From: Bolinopsis microptera
Taxonomy: Eukaryota; Ctenophora; Tentaculata; Lobata; Bolinopsidae
Assembly: GCF_026151205.1 (NCBI RefSeq)
Contig: NC_087074.1
Location: 6,572,001-6,636,000 of the forward strand
Direction: 5' to 3'
Length of the DNA: 64,000 nucleotides
The notes beneath the pieces were generated by a model. The model was given only the letters and a program-made list of their open reading frames with translations, had not been told where the DNA came from and did no database searches. Shown here in pieces: positions 1 through 10,911 of this stretch. How positions within the stretch are numbered: position 1 is the first letter of the stretch; every line of letters starts with the position of its first letter. The position numbers and the translations under genes are program-made.

Positions 1-815
1 AGTACATCACGAATTATGGTAGGGGAAATAGGGTTTTCAGACTAATTAGATTGAAGAATTCATAATGAAATGACATTTTTGCTCTGAAGTTGTTCAACTT
101 GTAATATTGTAGAAATCACAGATTACTTATCAGTAGTAAATTTAATTTGAAAGTTGATTTAACTGGCGACAGAAAAAAAGGAATATAAACAATTTGAGTA
201 GCTGGCATAGGACTTAATTACAAAAAACTTATCAGAACTTGATAATTAGAAATCAATGCCCACTCATTTGCTGAGTCAAGGATGTCCTCACACTGCACCC
301 ATCTAATATTCCCGATCAATTAATTTTCCGGGATGGTCCGACTGGAAATAGTTCTTTATTCCTCTGCAACTGCAAGACGCAAGTCTGCCGTCTTTACATA
401 ATCTTAATTTCTTGAATGGCTAAATTAGACGTTCGTCGATTGCTTGGATCACTAATTCTTATATTCGTGTAATAGTTTGATCCTACCGATAACTGTAATC
501 ATGGTCATTAGGGCAGGCACAAGTAAACTGAAATTGACTGTACTACCTATATGATTAAGGAAACCAGTAACATCTATGTTAGAGCACACGTGCTCTGGAC
601 TCTTACTCTGGCCCCCATCGCTGGACTTTCACTCTGAACTCCATGAACAAATTCGAATCACATTTTCTATTATCAGTGGTACAAGTACAGTTGTTATTAC
701 ATTACAACTCCGATAGTAATATAGTTACTAGGCTATCTCTACTGCAGTCTGCGGTGCCTTGCTAACTCATATTATGGTCAAGCTATAACATAAAATGAAA
801 ACAGCAGTTTGCTAT
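1..815. other. Non-coding DNA, nothing recognised
   Basis: AT-rich sequence with stops in all frames and no long reading frame. I see no splice-bounded exon, RNA gene or terminal repeat. It ends at the TA target site of the transposon that follows. Confidence 0.5.
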
Positions 816-817
816 TA

Positions 818-2038
818 CCTTAGTTCCCAAAAATTTGTGTGCCATTATATTGAGCACAATTTATTTGAGCCCGAAAAATTTGGGCAGAAAATTTGAACTC
901 ATTTGGGTGACCGAAAATTTGGGCACAAATTCTTCGAAAAATGAACGATTTTCCACTAAATTTTCAGTTAGATATTTGCCCTAGTTCATTATTATACCTT
1001 ATTATTTCAGTCATTTTGCTTTCAATTTTAAGCATGTAGGTGGTAGTCTGAGTTGTTTCACATTATGAAATTTACGATCTGCCCCGTTGTCGGGAGAATT
1101 CTTGCCTGTTCAGATAATCTATCAGGGTAAAACAAAGCGTTGTGAGCCCAAATTCAAGTTCCCATCCAGCTTCCATGTTACCCATACCCACAACCATTGG
1201 TCTAATACCCTAACCAGTGTCCAGTTCTTTGAGAAAATCCTTCTTCCCCACATAGAATCAGTTCGAGCCTCAATCAACAACCCTGAGCAGAAAGCGCTAC
1301 TGATATATCAGATGTGTTTCGGGCCCAACACACACAGACACTAAAAGATCTGATGACAGCCAACAACTGCATCCTACAGAAAGTTCCAGCTAATATGACC
1401 CATCATCTACAGCCCCTGGACATATCTATCAATGGACTGGCTAAGAAATTCATGCGCAATAAGTACGAAGATTGGTACGCGAAAAACATAGTGTGTCAGC
1501 TCAATGGAGGAGTTTCATCAGACAATGTGAAAATTGATACCTGCTTGACAGTGATCCGTGAAGTACACGCTCGTTGGATCAACGAACTTTTTGTATATTT
1601 AAAAGGGAGGCCAGATGACATAAGGAAAGGCTTTGAGAGGTCGGGTATAACTGATGCTTGTAGATCAGACTTTACGGTGGATGATAATCCATTTGCAGAT
1701 ATTGTTTAAATCTCTAGCCATCCGTACCTCTAGCCATTTGTTTTATTGGTAGCTGTTAGTTATTCCAGTTATTTCTATTCATTTAAAATATAAGCCTTTT
1801 TACTTGGTCAAGCCATGAATGACAGATTAGAAAACTAAAATTTCAAATATTATTTCACTTGGATATGAAGAAAAAGCCATCTTTCTATAGATTTCAGGGC
1901 CACAGGCCAAATGCCAAAAGTTTGGTTAGCAAAAAAATTAGCAGACGGAAAAGATTTATGCAATTAATTTGGTATGCAAAAAAATTGGGCGAGAGGCCCG
2001 CTCAAATTTTTTGTCGCCCAAATTTTTGGGAATTAAGG
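818..2038 (+). mobile_element. Tigger/pogo-like DNA transposon, internally deleted
   Basis: The element starts CCTTAGTTCCCAAAAATTTG and ends in the reverse complement of CCTTAATTCCCAAAAATTTG. A TA dinucleotide lies directly outside each end (816-817 and 2039-2040), the target duplication expected for the Tc1/mariner/pogo superfamily. The subterminal regions repeat an AAAATTTGGGC-type motif several times at both ends. At 1.2 kb the copy is shorter than an autonomous pogo element and carries only the C-terminal part of a transposase, so it is a deletion derivative that could move only with help. A truncated relative of the right end lies near 38.66 kb. Confidence 0.85.
1087..1709 (+). pseudogene. 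Transposase fragment (DDE_1, Tigger/pogo family)
   Basis: Two overlapping reading frames (1087-1344 and 1314-1709) together match the catalytic core of pogo/Tigger transposases. The first has FLPVQIIYQGKTKRC and HNHWSN. The second has FRAQHTQTLKDLM followed by VPANMTHHLQPLDISING, where the last Asp of the acidic triad is expected in LQPLD. The frame changes near 1312-1316, where the sequence should read IYDVFRAQ, so the gene is frameshifted. The N-terminal CENP-B/HTH DNA-binding region and the first part of the catalytic core are missing. It lies wholly inside the terminal repeats at 818 and 2038. Confidence 0.85.
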
Positions 2039-2040
2039 TA

Positions 2041-2929
2041 ATTTAAATGCACCAGTACGGCGCCAATATGCGATCAGCATCAATCGTGATCGATTTATGA
2101 ATCATGGATGCTCGGGCATTCGCCTTTTCTTTCAGCTTTCGTTCAATTCAAAACAAGACGTTTTTTTTTTAATGATAAATAAATGGTAATGAACATACCT
2201 ACACCGGAGAATCTTGTAACACTTTTAGCAAGCATAACTAAGCTGCATACAATCGATAGAGCGTAAAAACGGATTCGGAAAACTGATTAGATCAAACTAA
2301 GATAATGAAAAGTTGAACAACTATGTTCATTGCGCGCATGCAAAATAACTTTTGTCCAACGCGAAATTAAAATGGTATGAATTTCAGTGCACAGAAATAA
2401 ATTTGCGCGGCTTAAAAATGTTACATATTTGATACAAGAAAAACGCCATTTTCGGACGTGAAGAGGGTTATATATATATATATATATTATATATATACAT
2501 TAGGACTCCTCCAACTACATTAAATCAATTCCTTCTGCAACGTCCTGAATAAATATAATTACGAAAACAAAATTTACTAAACATTTTAAAACATTATTGA
2601 ACACCAAAATTATATTACTAATGCAAAGATACAACAAAAGACAAACGAACAAATAATAATAAATCAAAACAAATATCAACATAATAAAACATAATAACAA
2701 AATAACAACAAAATAACAACAAAATAACAACAAAATGACAATAAAATAACAACAAAACATAAAATATTTAAAAAAAGACTCAGAATCGTAAAATTTTGAA
2801 TTTGCTCCTTTATCAAGTGAAACAATTTTTTTTTTTTGTGAAACAAATTTAAAATTTTATCATTTATTTTACAATCATAATATAATAATATTTATAAGCC
2901 TCCGTTTTGAAAGTTTTAAATTTTAATTT
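2041..2929. other. AT-rich non-coding DNA with microsatellites
   Basis: A TA microsatellite lies at about 2467-2500. An A-rich tract of AACAAAAT-like repeats at about 2690-2760 produces a spurious low-complexity frame. No gene is recognised. Confidence 0.5.
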
Positions 2930-3045
2930 GTAGCGCGATGCACTACTGGGTCGCGCGCGCATCAAATAATGCTTCTCGCAACCACCGTATGCAGATCGGC
3001 GAGATGCGAAGGATTCAGGATTGACATCGTGAATCAAAAGTACTT
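2930..3045. repeat. Dispersed repeat, copy 1 (relative at 4640-4785)
   Basis: This stretch shares blocks with 4640-4785: ACTGGGTCGCGC-like, CAACCACC, AGATCGGCGA and ATTGACATCGT occur in the same order. The similarity is interrupted, which suggests an old interspersed repeat. The family is not identified. Confidence 0.45.
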
Positions 3046-3782
3046 ACAACATACAAAATTTAAAACCATCAACACGGTTATAGTTAATATCAAGGGCCAA
3101 TTTGGTATACCTCTATTTCGTTGTAATATCTAGTACATAGTATATCTTCACATCTTAATACTATAATGAAATACAATAGGATACATGTTTCGAGAAAGAA
3201 AGGTTGGTCCGATTATTAACAAAAGTCCATCAGGGAATCCACGGAGTCGAAAAAGGTACACGGCTGCTGTCTGGTGCTGCTAGGCATTTATTGATCAAGA
3301 TGTTTTATTGTATTGGTTTTTGATGATTCTATTCACTATTGTTCGTGACTAATCAAGTTCTAAGTGGGGGTATAAAGTGCTGCTTAAAATACTTCGTCAT
3401 CTCATGTCCAGTATAATGAATAAGATAGTAAACAATACAGTTTCAGTAGTTGACCCATACAGTTAAGTCTGTCATAACTCACAATTGTTTAATCATCTGT
3501 CAATTGTCAAAGTCGTTGTGTGTTTAGTCGCTGAGTTAGCAGTAAGATAAGTTGTTACGCGCGCGCGCGTTTAATCCCGTCGACGTGAGATGTGACAATG
3601 AAAACACTACAGAATTATTGTTTTCGCGCGTTACGTAGAATTTACTAGTGTGTAATACTGGTTAACACTGGGTGTACACTGAGTGTAAGTCGCTAAGTTT
3701 CATATACGAGCCGTTGAATATTTCCAATTTTGAGTGTATCGTGAGCATGTTTTACAGTGCAATTGTTCGGTACTAGTGTGTT

Positions 3783-3843
<61 letters not shown>

Positions 3844-4016
3844 TCTGTGGAGTATGGTGTGTGGACTGTGGTAAATAATGTGTTTAGTTAGAGTGCAGTG
3901 GTTGCATGTATGAAGAAAGATAAGTGGTTATTTTAGTAACTCACATTAATCAAAACTTGATTAATCTTCAAAATTGTAAATTTACAGAAAAATGTTTTTT
4001 ACAGTACGCGTATAAT
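3046..4016. other. Non-coding DNA with a (TA)n tract
   Basis: No coding signal. A pure TA microsatellite of about 54 bases lies at 3786-3841. Short CG alternations (GCGCGCGCG near 3559) are present. Confidence 0.5.
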
Positions 4017-4018
4017 TA

Positions 4019-4606
4019 CCTGGGGACCCCAGCCTATTATGTTCATAAACATAATAAAGATTCGGCGGAATGACAGGCTGAGCGCCGCCCGGTAATACGC
4101 CGCGCGTACGGAAATAAATTTTACAGAATAAAGGGCGATATTAAATAAAAATATTAGTTGAATTAAAAACCCTCAAAACTTATAAGTACACGGATGTTTA
4201 GCCTTTATAAACTTTTTAACATATCTATATTTAAAACATCATTATTAAAATTAATTGACGAATGACGATGTCAACTGTCAATTTTTCGCAGCTCGACCAT
4301 CGACGCTTGCTGGGCGCGGCGCTCAGCTTTTCATTCCGTTACCTGGGGCCGACCCCAGGCTATTTTGTTAATATACATAGCCTGGCGTAATTGAACCCTC
4401 TAAAACGCGCAAGTATGCACGTTTATTCGATTTTACAATCAAATAATCAGATTTTACAATCTAACCCAGCGGCTGTAATTGCAGTTCTGAACGATCACGT
4501 GAATGCTAGTCACGTGCGCTCTAACACCCATTACTGGGCCGCGCTCAGCCTATCATTCCGCCAAATTTCTGTTTGTTTATGAACATGATAGCCTGAGGTA
4601 CCCAGG
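4019..4606. mobile_element. MITE-like element with about 75-bp inverted ends
   Basis: The left end (4019 to about 4097, starting CCTGGGGACCCCAGCC) recurs inverted at about 4533-4606, ending GCCTGAGGTACCCAGG. TA flanks both ends (4017-4018 and 4607-4608). A third, similar segment lies inside at about 4303-4385, so one copy may be nested in another or the arms duplicated. No protein is encoded. The TA target site suggests the Tc1/mariner/pogo type, but no transposase is present to confirm it. Confidence 0.65.
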
Positions 4607-4639
4607 TATAATAACATCCAATGAGCATGATCGCACTTT

Positions 4640-4785
4640 TTTAGGGCGATGGAGGTTACTGGGCCGCGCCGCGCACTCAATTATGCTTAACTTTTCACAA
4701 CCACCACCTCGCTAGATCGGCGAAATGCGCTACTGCATACTGGGTCTCGCCGAGCTGCGATGAATTGACATCGTAAATTAAATTG
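4640..4785. repeat. Dispersed repeat, copy 2 (relative at 2930-3045)
   Basis: It has the same ordered blocks as 2930-3045: ACTGGGCCGCGC, CAACCACCACC, AGATCGGCGA and GAATTGACATCGT. It lies just outside the TIR element ending at 4606. Confidence 0.45.
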
Positions 4786-6049
4786 CGCTACAATATTAAA
4801 ATTATAGTACAATAATTGAATTTTAAGAGATTTTACATCTTTAATAAATCCTTTTAAATATTTCACATTGTTGCATTATTGTTTATTACCAGGCGCATCA
4901 TTATCTATACACATAATTGTTTCTTTCTTCTTTTTTCTTTGAGTGTTGAGATATACGCGAGAAAGGTAAACCATAAACCATCAAACAGTTTATTACTTCC
5001 TTTTCGAAAAAACAATTATAACATTGATTCAGAGAAAGCCTGGTAACTCAGAAAGGTGGTTAAAAATTAATTATATTTGCTGCAATGAGTCAAGCTACTG
5101 ATGAACTTAAAAACATAGTTTTAAACTAATTACAACACTACAAATCTATTACATTTATTGAGAAAATTATGTAATGTAACGCGATGGAAGTTCTTTAAGC
5201 GGGCAATTCCAGTCCAAACCCTGGAAACATGACATAAAAGATTCGTTTTTACTTGTTTGAATGAAAAGCACTAATATGCAATAAATCTTGCTATAGTGAA
5301 AATATCAATTTGATACATAATTTTGATTTACATTATTTTTTCGTTGGCTATTGTAATGTAATATATGTTTGTAGCACGTCGTGACCCCCATTCACCATTG
5401 TCGTTTTACTACGATACAACATATGACAACGTTGCTTTGACCCATCAAGTTTAATATGCTTTAAGAATAGACATTCTAGACAGTGCCTTAATATATACAT
5501 AACACATTTAAAATTATGGGTCAAATTGTTTAAGGTGACCAACTCGAGTCCTTTACTCATTACTTATGCAAACCAAATGTAATGAAACCACATCATAAAG
5601 AGTCAGCAAAGAGATGTCTATATTTTTTGTGGAATTAATAACTTAATGAATTATATATTTACATGCAAACGGGAAGGACAGATCTCCCTTCGTCACAATT
5701 ATTTGAAAAATATGCTAGCTGAGCTCTTACAAACTACTAAGTGCAAAGGCATAAAAATCGAGCCTTTCCTCCTTCCTTTTCAGCGGGACACAACGTCCTG
5801 CATGGGCCAATAAAGCGGATGGAGCTAGGTTAGACGTGAATCCTTGGAGTATGTGGAACCCACAGCCAGGAAAGGGTATTTTTAAGAGTGGGTGCAGTGT
5901 TGAATGCAAGGTTAATGGTCTTCTACTTCCAAATACCTATGATATCATTGTTTTTACTTGGAGACATTAATAACATTTGTCCATGCAGATTTGTTTATCA
6001 GATATTTTCATGTTTGATGTTATATTTAAAGCAAAATAGTAACTACTTA
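4786..6049. other. Non-coding DNA, nothing recognised
   Basis: Short reading frames at 5348-5560 and 5727-5909 (- strand) have no recognisable domain, no consistent splice borders and no repeats at their ends. I see no RNA gene. Confidence 0.45.
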
Positions 6050-6470
6050 TACTAATAGGTCGGAACTAAGTCCGATCTTCGCCAGATGACCCCATCGATA
6101 TATCCCTGTCCTGTATCAGGGTTCACAGTTCCTCTTGTCTCGGTCGGCCTTACGGATTACTCTGCTCTACCATGCAAAGGTTCTCATAAGACTAATTCAC
6201 TGGCCAGTAGCTCAGGATGTCTGATTATGCAGTGTCCGGCTATTCGTAATTCCTGTGTTTGACAACTTTGGTTGGCTACCATATAAAGTAACATTGCTGA
6301 TCTTGTCCTTCTATGAATTACCCAGCATCGTACGCAACATCTTTGTCATATGTCCCGCCCAATCTTTTTTCTTGAGCCTCAGTGTCCAGGTTCCTGATCT
6401 GTAGAACAGTACCGATTCGCAAGCCGCAATGTTTCATCACATCTTAACCCTGAACTCCCTATCTGTGCTC
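6050..6470 (-). pseudogene. Decayed LINE fragment, C-terminal region
   Basis: Read on the - strand, degraded frames give WTLRLKKKDWAGHM and, further on, LRIAGHCIIRHPELLAS, then RPTETRGTVNPDTGQGYIDG. This order (AGH-R-HPE, then RP-T, then DTG) is the conserved tail after the reverse transcriptase in many invertebrate non-LTR retrotransposons. Stops and frame changes interrupt it, so it is an old remnant. It lies next to a younger LINE in the opposite orientation. Confidence 0.65.
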
Positions 6471-6635
6471 TCATATTTTTGTTCACAACTTTTTAAACAA
6501 TTTAATTCCTGTGTCACTGGCTCATTATCTCTCTTTATGTCAGGGTACTTCTCGACTAAGATGTTGACATCTCAACAGTTTCTCTATTGTGTCATCAATT
6601 TTACTTAAGCTAAGTCAGAATTCACACACCACCAC

Positions 6636-6790
6636 TACCTTAAATAGTCCACTGGCAAAATCATTTTTCTACAGAACCCATATACTTTGGAATGGACTCC
6701 CTTTACAGGTAAAAACAGATTGGGTCTACTAGTCTTTTTAAATTTGAGGTCACTATTTTCCTTTTTGCTCCCCCTATTTTCCTTTTTTTC
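6636..6790 (+). pseudogene. Small LINE reverse transcriptase tail remnant
   Basis: The stretch reads SFFYRTHILWNGLPLQVK and, in another frame, SLFKFEVTIF. The pattern FFxRTxxLWNxLP followed by a FK motif is the usual end of CR1-like reverse transcriptase ORFs. It is short and frameshifted, so the call is tentative. It abuts the 5' part of the LINE that follows. Confidence 0.4.
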
Positions 6791-6832
6791 TTCCCACACA
6801 CACCTTCTCACTGCACTAAAATCAACGGAAGT

Positions 6833-7606
6833 CTTCATATCTGTCAAATAAATGTCAGTGGGCTATCAAACAGGTCTATTACAGCAATTGATAGATTCAA
6901 CTTTAAGTTCAAAAATGACATTTTGGCTCTACAGGAAACTTTGTTGGATAACTCCAAACCCCACTTAAATACCTTTCATAATCTCGACACATTTTCGGTG
7001 AACAACAGCAGAGGAGTGTCCACCAATGTTGCCCCAAGACTTGTTCCACAACAAATCAGTGAGCTTCAAGACACAACCACTGATGCACTTTGGGTCACAG
7101 TTAGGTACAATTCAACGGTAGTTATGATAGGTAACATATACATAAACCACTCCCTAACCTCTCCAAACAATTTGAGCTCAGCACTAACCAACATCACTAA
7201 AGCTCTACAATACTGCTCCAAGCTCAATATCAAAGATATAATAATTCTCGGTGACTTCAACAGCAGACACATCTCCTGGGGAGATATCATCTCAACCGAT
7301 CGTGGAAGACAGCTGAACTCATTTATTGGTCAGCATAATCTGACATGCATTACTCCGAATACCAATACATTTGTTTCCCATAATGGTGGGAGTATCATTG
7401 ACCTTGCTTTGTTGAAGGGCAAAGTATGTAGGCTATACCAATCGTCCAGTATTGACAGTGAAAGTGAACTTTTCACAGGTGCTCCTAATAGAGGTCACTT
7501 ACCAATCATCCACCAATTCTGTCATGCACAAACTGCTCAAATTGCATCTCCTCTTCTTTACTGGGACCTTGAAAAACAGACTGGAATGCTTGGCGTGAAT
7601 CACTAA
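6833..7606 (+). CDS. LINE ORF2, N-terminal part: APE endonuclease
   Basis: The frame is open from about 6800 and begins to match the family at HICQINVSGLSNRS. Landmarks of AP-endonuclease-like LINE nucleases follow: ALQET (catalytic Glu), VMIGNIYI, ILGDFNSRHISWG (catalytic Asp and Asn) and SIIDLALL. The usual SDHxPI is RGHLPII here: the His is kept but the preceding Asp is lost, which probably weakens nicking. The frame runs to a stop at 7606, but homology moves to another frame at about 7575-7582, where one base appears to be missing from an A-rich stretch. The protein would cut the chromosomal target for target-primed reverse transcription. Confidence 0.85.
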   Translation, partial: LHICQINVSGLSNRSITAIDRFNFKFKNDILALQETLLDNSKPHLNTFHNLDTFSVNNSRGVSTNVAPRLVPQQISELQDTTTDALWVTVRYNSTVVMIGNIYINHSLTSPNNLSSALTNITKALQYCSKLNIKDIIILGDFNSRHISWGDIISTDRGRQLNSFIGQHNLTCITPNTNTFVSHNGGSIIDLALLKGKVCRLYQSSSIDSESELFTGAPNRGHLPIIHQFCHAQTAQIASPLLYWDLEKQTGMLGVNH

Positions 7607-10152
7607 ACAGGTCCCTTCTCCTTGGAATAACTGGTAGGATCAACTCTTACATAGACCATCTAAAGCTGTGGCAAGACTTCAAAAACACTTTATCTGCAAT
7701 TGGTAATCAGTGGATCCCTCTCAAGAAAGCCAGCATCCACTCAAAACCTTTTTGGAACTCTCTCCTTACAGACCTCTCACGAACTCTTCAAGCTGCGCAG
7801 GAAACGATGAAAACCAGCTACACACCGCATAACGTCTCCCTCCACAAACAAGCAAAGGAGGAGTTCTCTAATACCTTGATATCCGAAAAAAACAAATGGA
7901 TTCATCAAAAACTGGAAAATCTCAATGTTGCACAATCTCAAACATTCTGGAAAAATTATAAGAAGACATTGACCAATAAGTCTAACGAGTACATGGGAAA
8001 CCTCATGGATGGTGGCATTCTCCACTCTGACAGAACTCAGAAAGAAAACATCCTGTACAAATCATTCTTCTCTGGTGAACACATGAATGGAGGCAGTTTT
8101 GATCGTATTTTCGAACAGGATATCGATAGCTGCTATGACAACATTATATCCACCCAGTTCTCTTCTGACCAACTAGACCCAGTAATTAATGATCACTTGA
8201 ATGGAAAAATAGGCCTAGAGGAAGTTACCTCGGCACTAAAGGCTCAAAATAGCAGTGCTAAAAGTTTTGACACTGACGATCTTCATCCAAGAATCCTTAA
8301 ACATCTGCCTGTGTCAGCTCTTCATATCCTAACAAAACTTTTTGATCTTGTCCTTGACACTGGTATATGGGTCTGGGACGTATCCAATGTCACTTTCATC
8401 AAAAAGGATGGGAAGGAAAATTACATGAACCCCTCTGCTTACAGACCAATATCGATATCATCATATGTTGGAAAGCTTCTAGAAAAGATCTTGGAACGAA
8501 GAATAAAGCTCCATTGTGAACTAGAGGGCTTACTCGACGAAGAACAAGAAGGCTTTAGACCTCAAAGAAATACTGCAAGGTATCTTTATAAATTAGTTGC
8601 TACTCTAGATGCATGCAAGAGGAAAAAACTCACTACTTTCCTACTATGTATCGACTTTAGTAAAGCATTTGATAGTGTATGGGTGAAAGGCCTGGTTTTC
8701 AAGCTCAACAAATACCAAATACAAGGAAAAATCTTGCGGATAATCAATAACTTCCTGTTGTCTCGCAAAGTACGGCTGAGGGTTGACAACAGTCTCGGAT
8801 TCCAACGCTCATGTGGATGGTTTGGGCTTCCCCAAGGCTCTGTCCTTGCACCTCTGCTATTTATCCTCTACATCTCGGATATGTTATGTAAGGACCAGCT
8901 TCCACTGGAATGCAGCTCTAACTCAAGTCTATTCAAATATGCGGACGATGGAAGCATAGCAGTATCCCACATGGATCCTATATGTGCTCACCGGATAATG
9001 CAGCTGATGTGCAAATACCTTCATGTCTGGTGCAGTAAATGGAAACTAATCCCGAACTGTGATAAAAACAAAACCGAGTGCATAATGATCGCACCAGCAT
9101 CCTCAACTGCACCTGATGTCACAACCTTAAGTCCGTTAATTATTGGCAGCAGACCCATAACCTATACGTATCAATCAACTGTTCTCGGATTAACAATCGA
9201 CAACAAGCTCACATTCAAGGGTCACGCAAAATTCAAACTCAAGCAATGCTGGTTTGCCTGGCACAGGATCACCCAAAACTCCACCCGCCACAGAGGTCTG
9301 AATACAAGCTCACTCAGAATGCTCTTCAGAACAGTGGTACTCACAAAACTTCTATATGCTGCTCCTATATGGCTAAAAGATAACCTCGACACTTTCAAAG
9401 ACTTTTATGCCAGGGTCCTCTTGAAGATAAGCGGGGCCACTCACCATCCTCCCAAAGATTTGACCTCTGTTGCGCTTGGGATTCCACCCCTTGAGATATC
9501 CTACAAGATGGTCACTATAAAATTTATAATAAAAGCACTTACAAGTGACCTATTTATGCAAGGGCTCATCTTGCAGCTAGAGGAGGCAAAGGCCCACCGA
9601 TACCAGCACCATATTGACGAGATACGTAAGTTTCTAACGTGGAAAACTGGGTCTAAAGAACTAAACAGAAGCAAAATAGACCTTCTGACTAGTGTCCAGA
9701 ACGATGTTGTCAGCTACTCAAAAGAAGAAATAATCCGCTTCATGGAGTTTACTTGGAATAAACATCTCCTGCTGAACCCAAGAATAAATCAGAGTGAGGG
9801 TCAGATACTGGATAACATTGATGAAAGGAGCAAAAGATTATTTCCTCGCTACTCAAGCAGAAACACGGATACTAAGGTTATGTCTCTCCTACATGGCCAT
9901 GACATCACCTTTGCAGCCTTCCAGGCAAGGGTAGCCAACAACTGCGACCCTCAGTGTCCAAATTGTAAGGTATTGGACACCAATTATCACAGACTCTTCT
10001 ACTGTCCACTGTGCAGCTGCTCTTACAGGGAAACCCTGCAGGACCATTCCTTTAATGACCAACCATCATGGTCTATCTTAAGAGATGATAGTGATAACAG
10101 CATCACTGCCTTCCGCTCTCTAGCACAAATTGCCATTGGTGAACTATCATAA
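7582..10152 (+). CDS. LINE ORF2, main part: reverse transcriptase
   Basis: The frame is open from about 7582 with no start codon of its own until 7807, as expected for a protein continuing from the endonuclease frame. Counting from Met 7807, reverse transcriptase motifs are FIKKDGKENYMNPSAYRPIS, LCIDFSKAFDSVW (near residue 283), GLPQGSVLAPLLF and KYADDGSIAV with the YADD catalytic pair near residues 378-381. YADD is used where many CR1/Jockey elements have FADD. The tail has a Cys/His cluster (CDPQCPNC, then H and C) near residues 713-735. There is no RNase H signature. The stop is TAA at 10150-10152. Confidence 0.93.
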   Translation, partial: WNAWRESLNRSLLLGITGRINSYIDHLKLWQDFKNTLSAIGNQWIPLKKASIHSKPFWNSLLTDLSRTLQAAQETMKTSYTPHNVSLHKQAKEEFSNTLISEKNKWIHQKLENLNVAQSQTFWKNYKKTLTNKSNEYMGNLMDGGILHSDRTQKENILYKSFFSGEHMNGGSFDRIFEQDIDSCYDNIISTQFSSDQLDPVINDHLNGKIGLEEVTSALKAQNSSAKSFDTDDLHPRILKHLPVSALHILTKLFDLVLDTGIWVWDVSNVTFIKKDGKENYMNPSAYRPISISSYVGKLLEKILERRIKLHCELEGLLDEEQEGFRPQRNTARYLYKLVATLDACKRKKLTTFLLCIDFSKAFDSVWVKGLVFKLNKYQIQGKILRIINNFLLSRKVRLRVDNSLGFQRSCGWFGLPQGSVLAPLLFILYISDMLCKDQLPLECSSNSSLFKYADDGSIAVSHMDPICAHRIMQLMCKYLHVWCSKWKLIPNCDKNKTECIMIAPASSTAPDVTTLSPLIIGSRPITYTYQSTVLGLTIDNKLTFKGHAKFKLKQCWFAWHRITQNSTRHRGLNTSSLRMLFRTVVLTKLLYAAPIWLKDNLDTFKDFYARVLLKISGATHHPPKDLTSVALGIPPLEISYKMVTIKFIIKALTSDLFMQGLILQLEEAKAHRYQHHIDEIRKFLTWKTGSKELNRSKIDLLTSVQNDVVSYSKEEIIRFMEFTWNKHLLLNPRINQSEGQILDNIDERSKRLFPRYSSRNTDTKVMSLLHGHDITFAAFQARVANNCDPQCPNCKVLDTNYHRLFYCPLCSCSYRETLQDHSFNDQPSWSILRDDSDNSITAFRSLAQIAIGELS

Positions 10153-10911
10153 AGATGATTATTATAGTGCTCATCTCTTGTGACATTTATTCTTCTTCAG
10201 CCTCTACTACTCACTCTACTGCCTCATCTTCTGAACATCATTATCTTTAGTATAGTTGAGGATTCTCAACACCCACTTTCAAGTTGAGTACTCTCGACCC
10301 ACTTAGTCCACATGCCTTGCAAACTTACAGCACGGTATTTGTAATGGTCTAAGTTCCTAATACTCGCCAGGATGGTTCCTCTAGTCAACCGTAGGAGAAG
10401 AGAAAGCTCAACAACAAATTAGATGGCTGCATTTTGTTTTCATTTTATTAGGTCCTAGTATTTATTCCTATTGTCTTAAAGTTTTAAGAGAACTCACCTT
10501 AAATTATTTTAATGCAGTCACTCAGATAAGTTTATATCAGGACAATTCAATAAAGACACATACTCTGCCCACAATAAGGGGCCATAATTGTTTCAATTAT
10601 GTAACTGTATAGAATTATTATTATTATCACTGCACTTACATAATGACTATAATATATCATAGTATCAGACTTGTATTTAATTTATCGTAAATACCAATTT
10701 AATCTATATAATATATTCACAGTTATTCACCATTGATTTGTTTTTTTTTCTTTAATAGTTTTTCATAAAGTTTTGGATTTAGATTAATTTAATGGATCAT
10801 TTGAAACTTTCAGAGCAGAGTTTCGAATTAGGCCTATAAACTTAAATTGCTGTCAATTATGTCAGACAAAGTTTAAATTGTCAGCATTTTCGGTTAAAAG
10901 GACTATAAATA

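Larger units (their letters stand above)
6800..10630 (+). mobile_element. Nearly intact LINE (Jockey/CR1-like group)
   Basis: An APE-type endonuclease (about 6833-7580) is followed by a reverse transcriptase and a cysteine-rich tail (7582-10152), then about 470 bp of 3' UTR with AATAAA near 10547. The two coding parts join after a single frame change near 7575. No separate ORF1 is recognisable upstream, so the 5' end may be truncated. The 3' boundary is approximate; it is placed after an ATT-rich tract near 10614-10628. Low damage implies a fairly recent insertion. The clade is inferred from domain order (no RNase H seen after the RT) and is not certain. Confidence 0.85.

Noticed and set aside
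2515-2760. 81-codon hydrophobic - strand frame
   Set aside because: Low-complexity AACAAAAT-type DNA translates to a false hydrophobic protein; no gene context.
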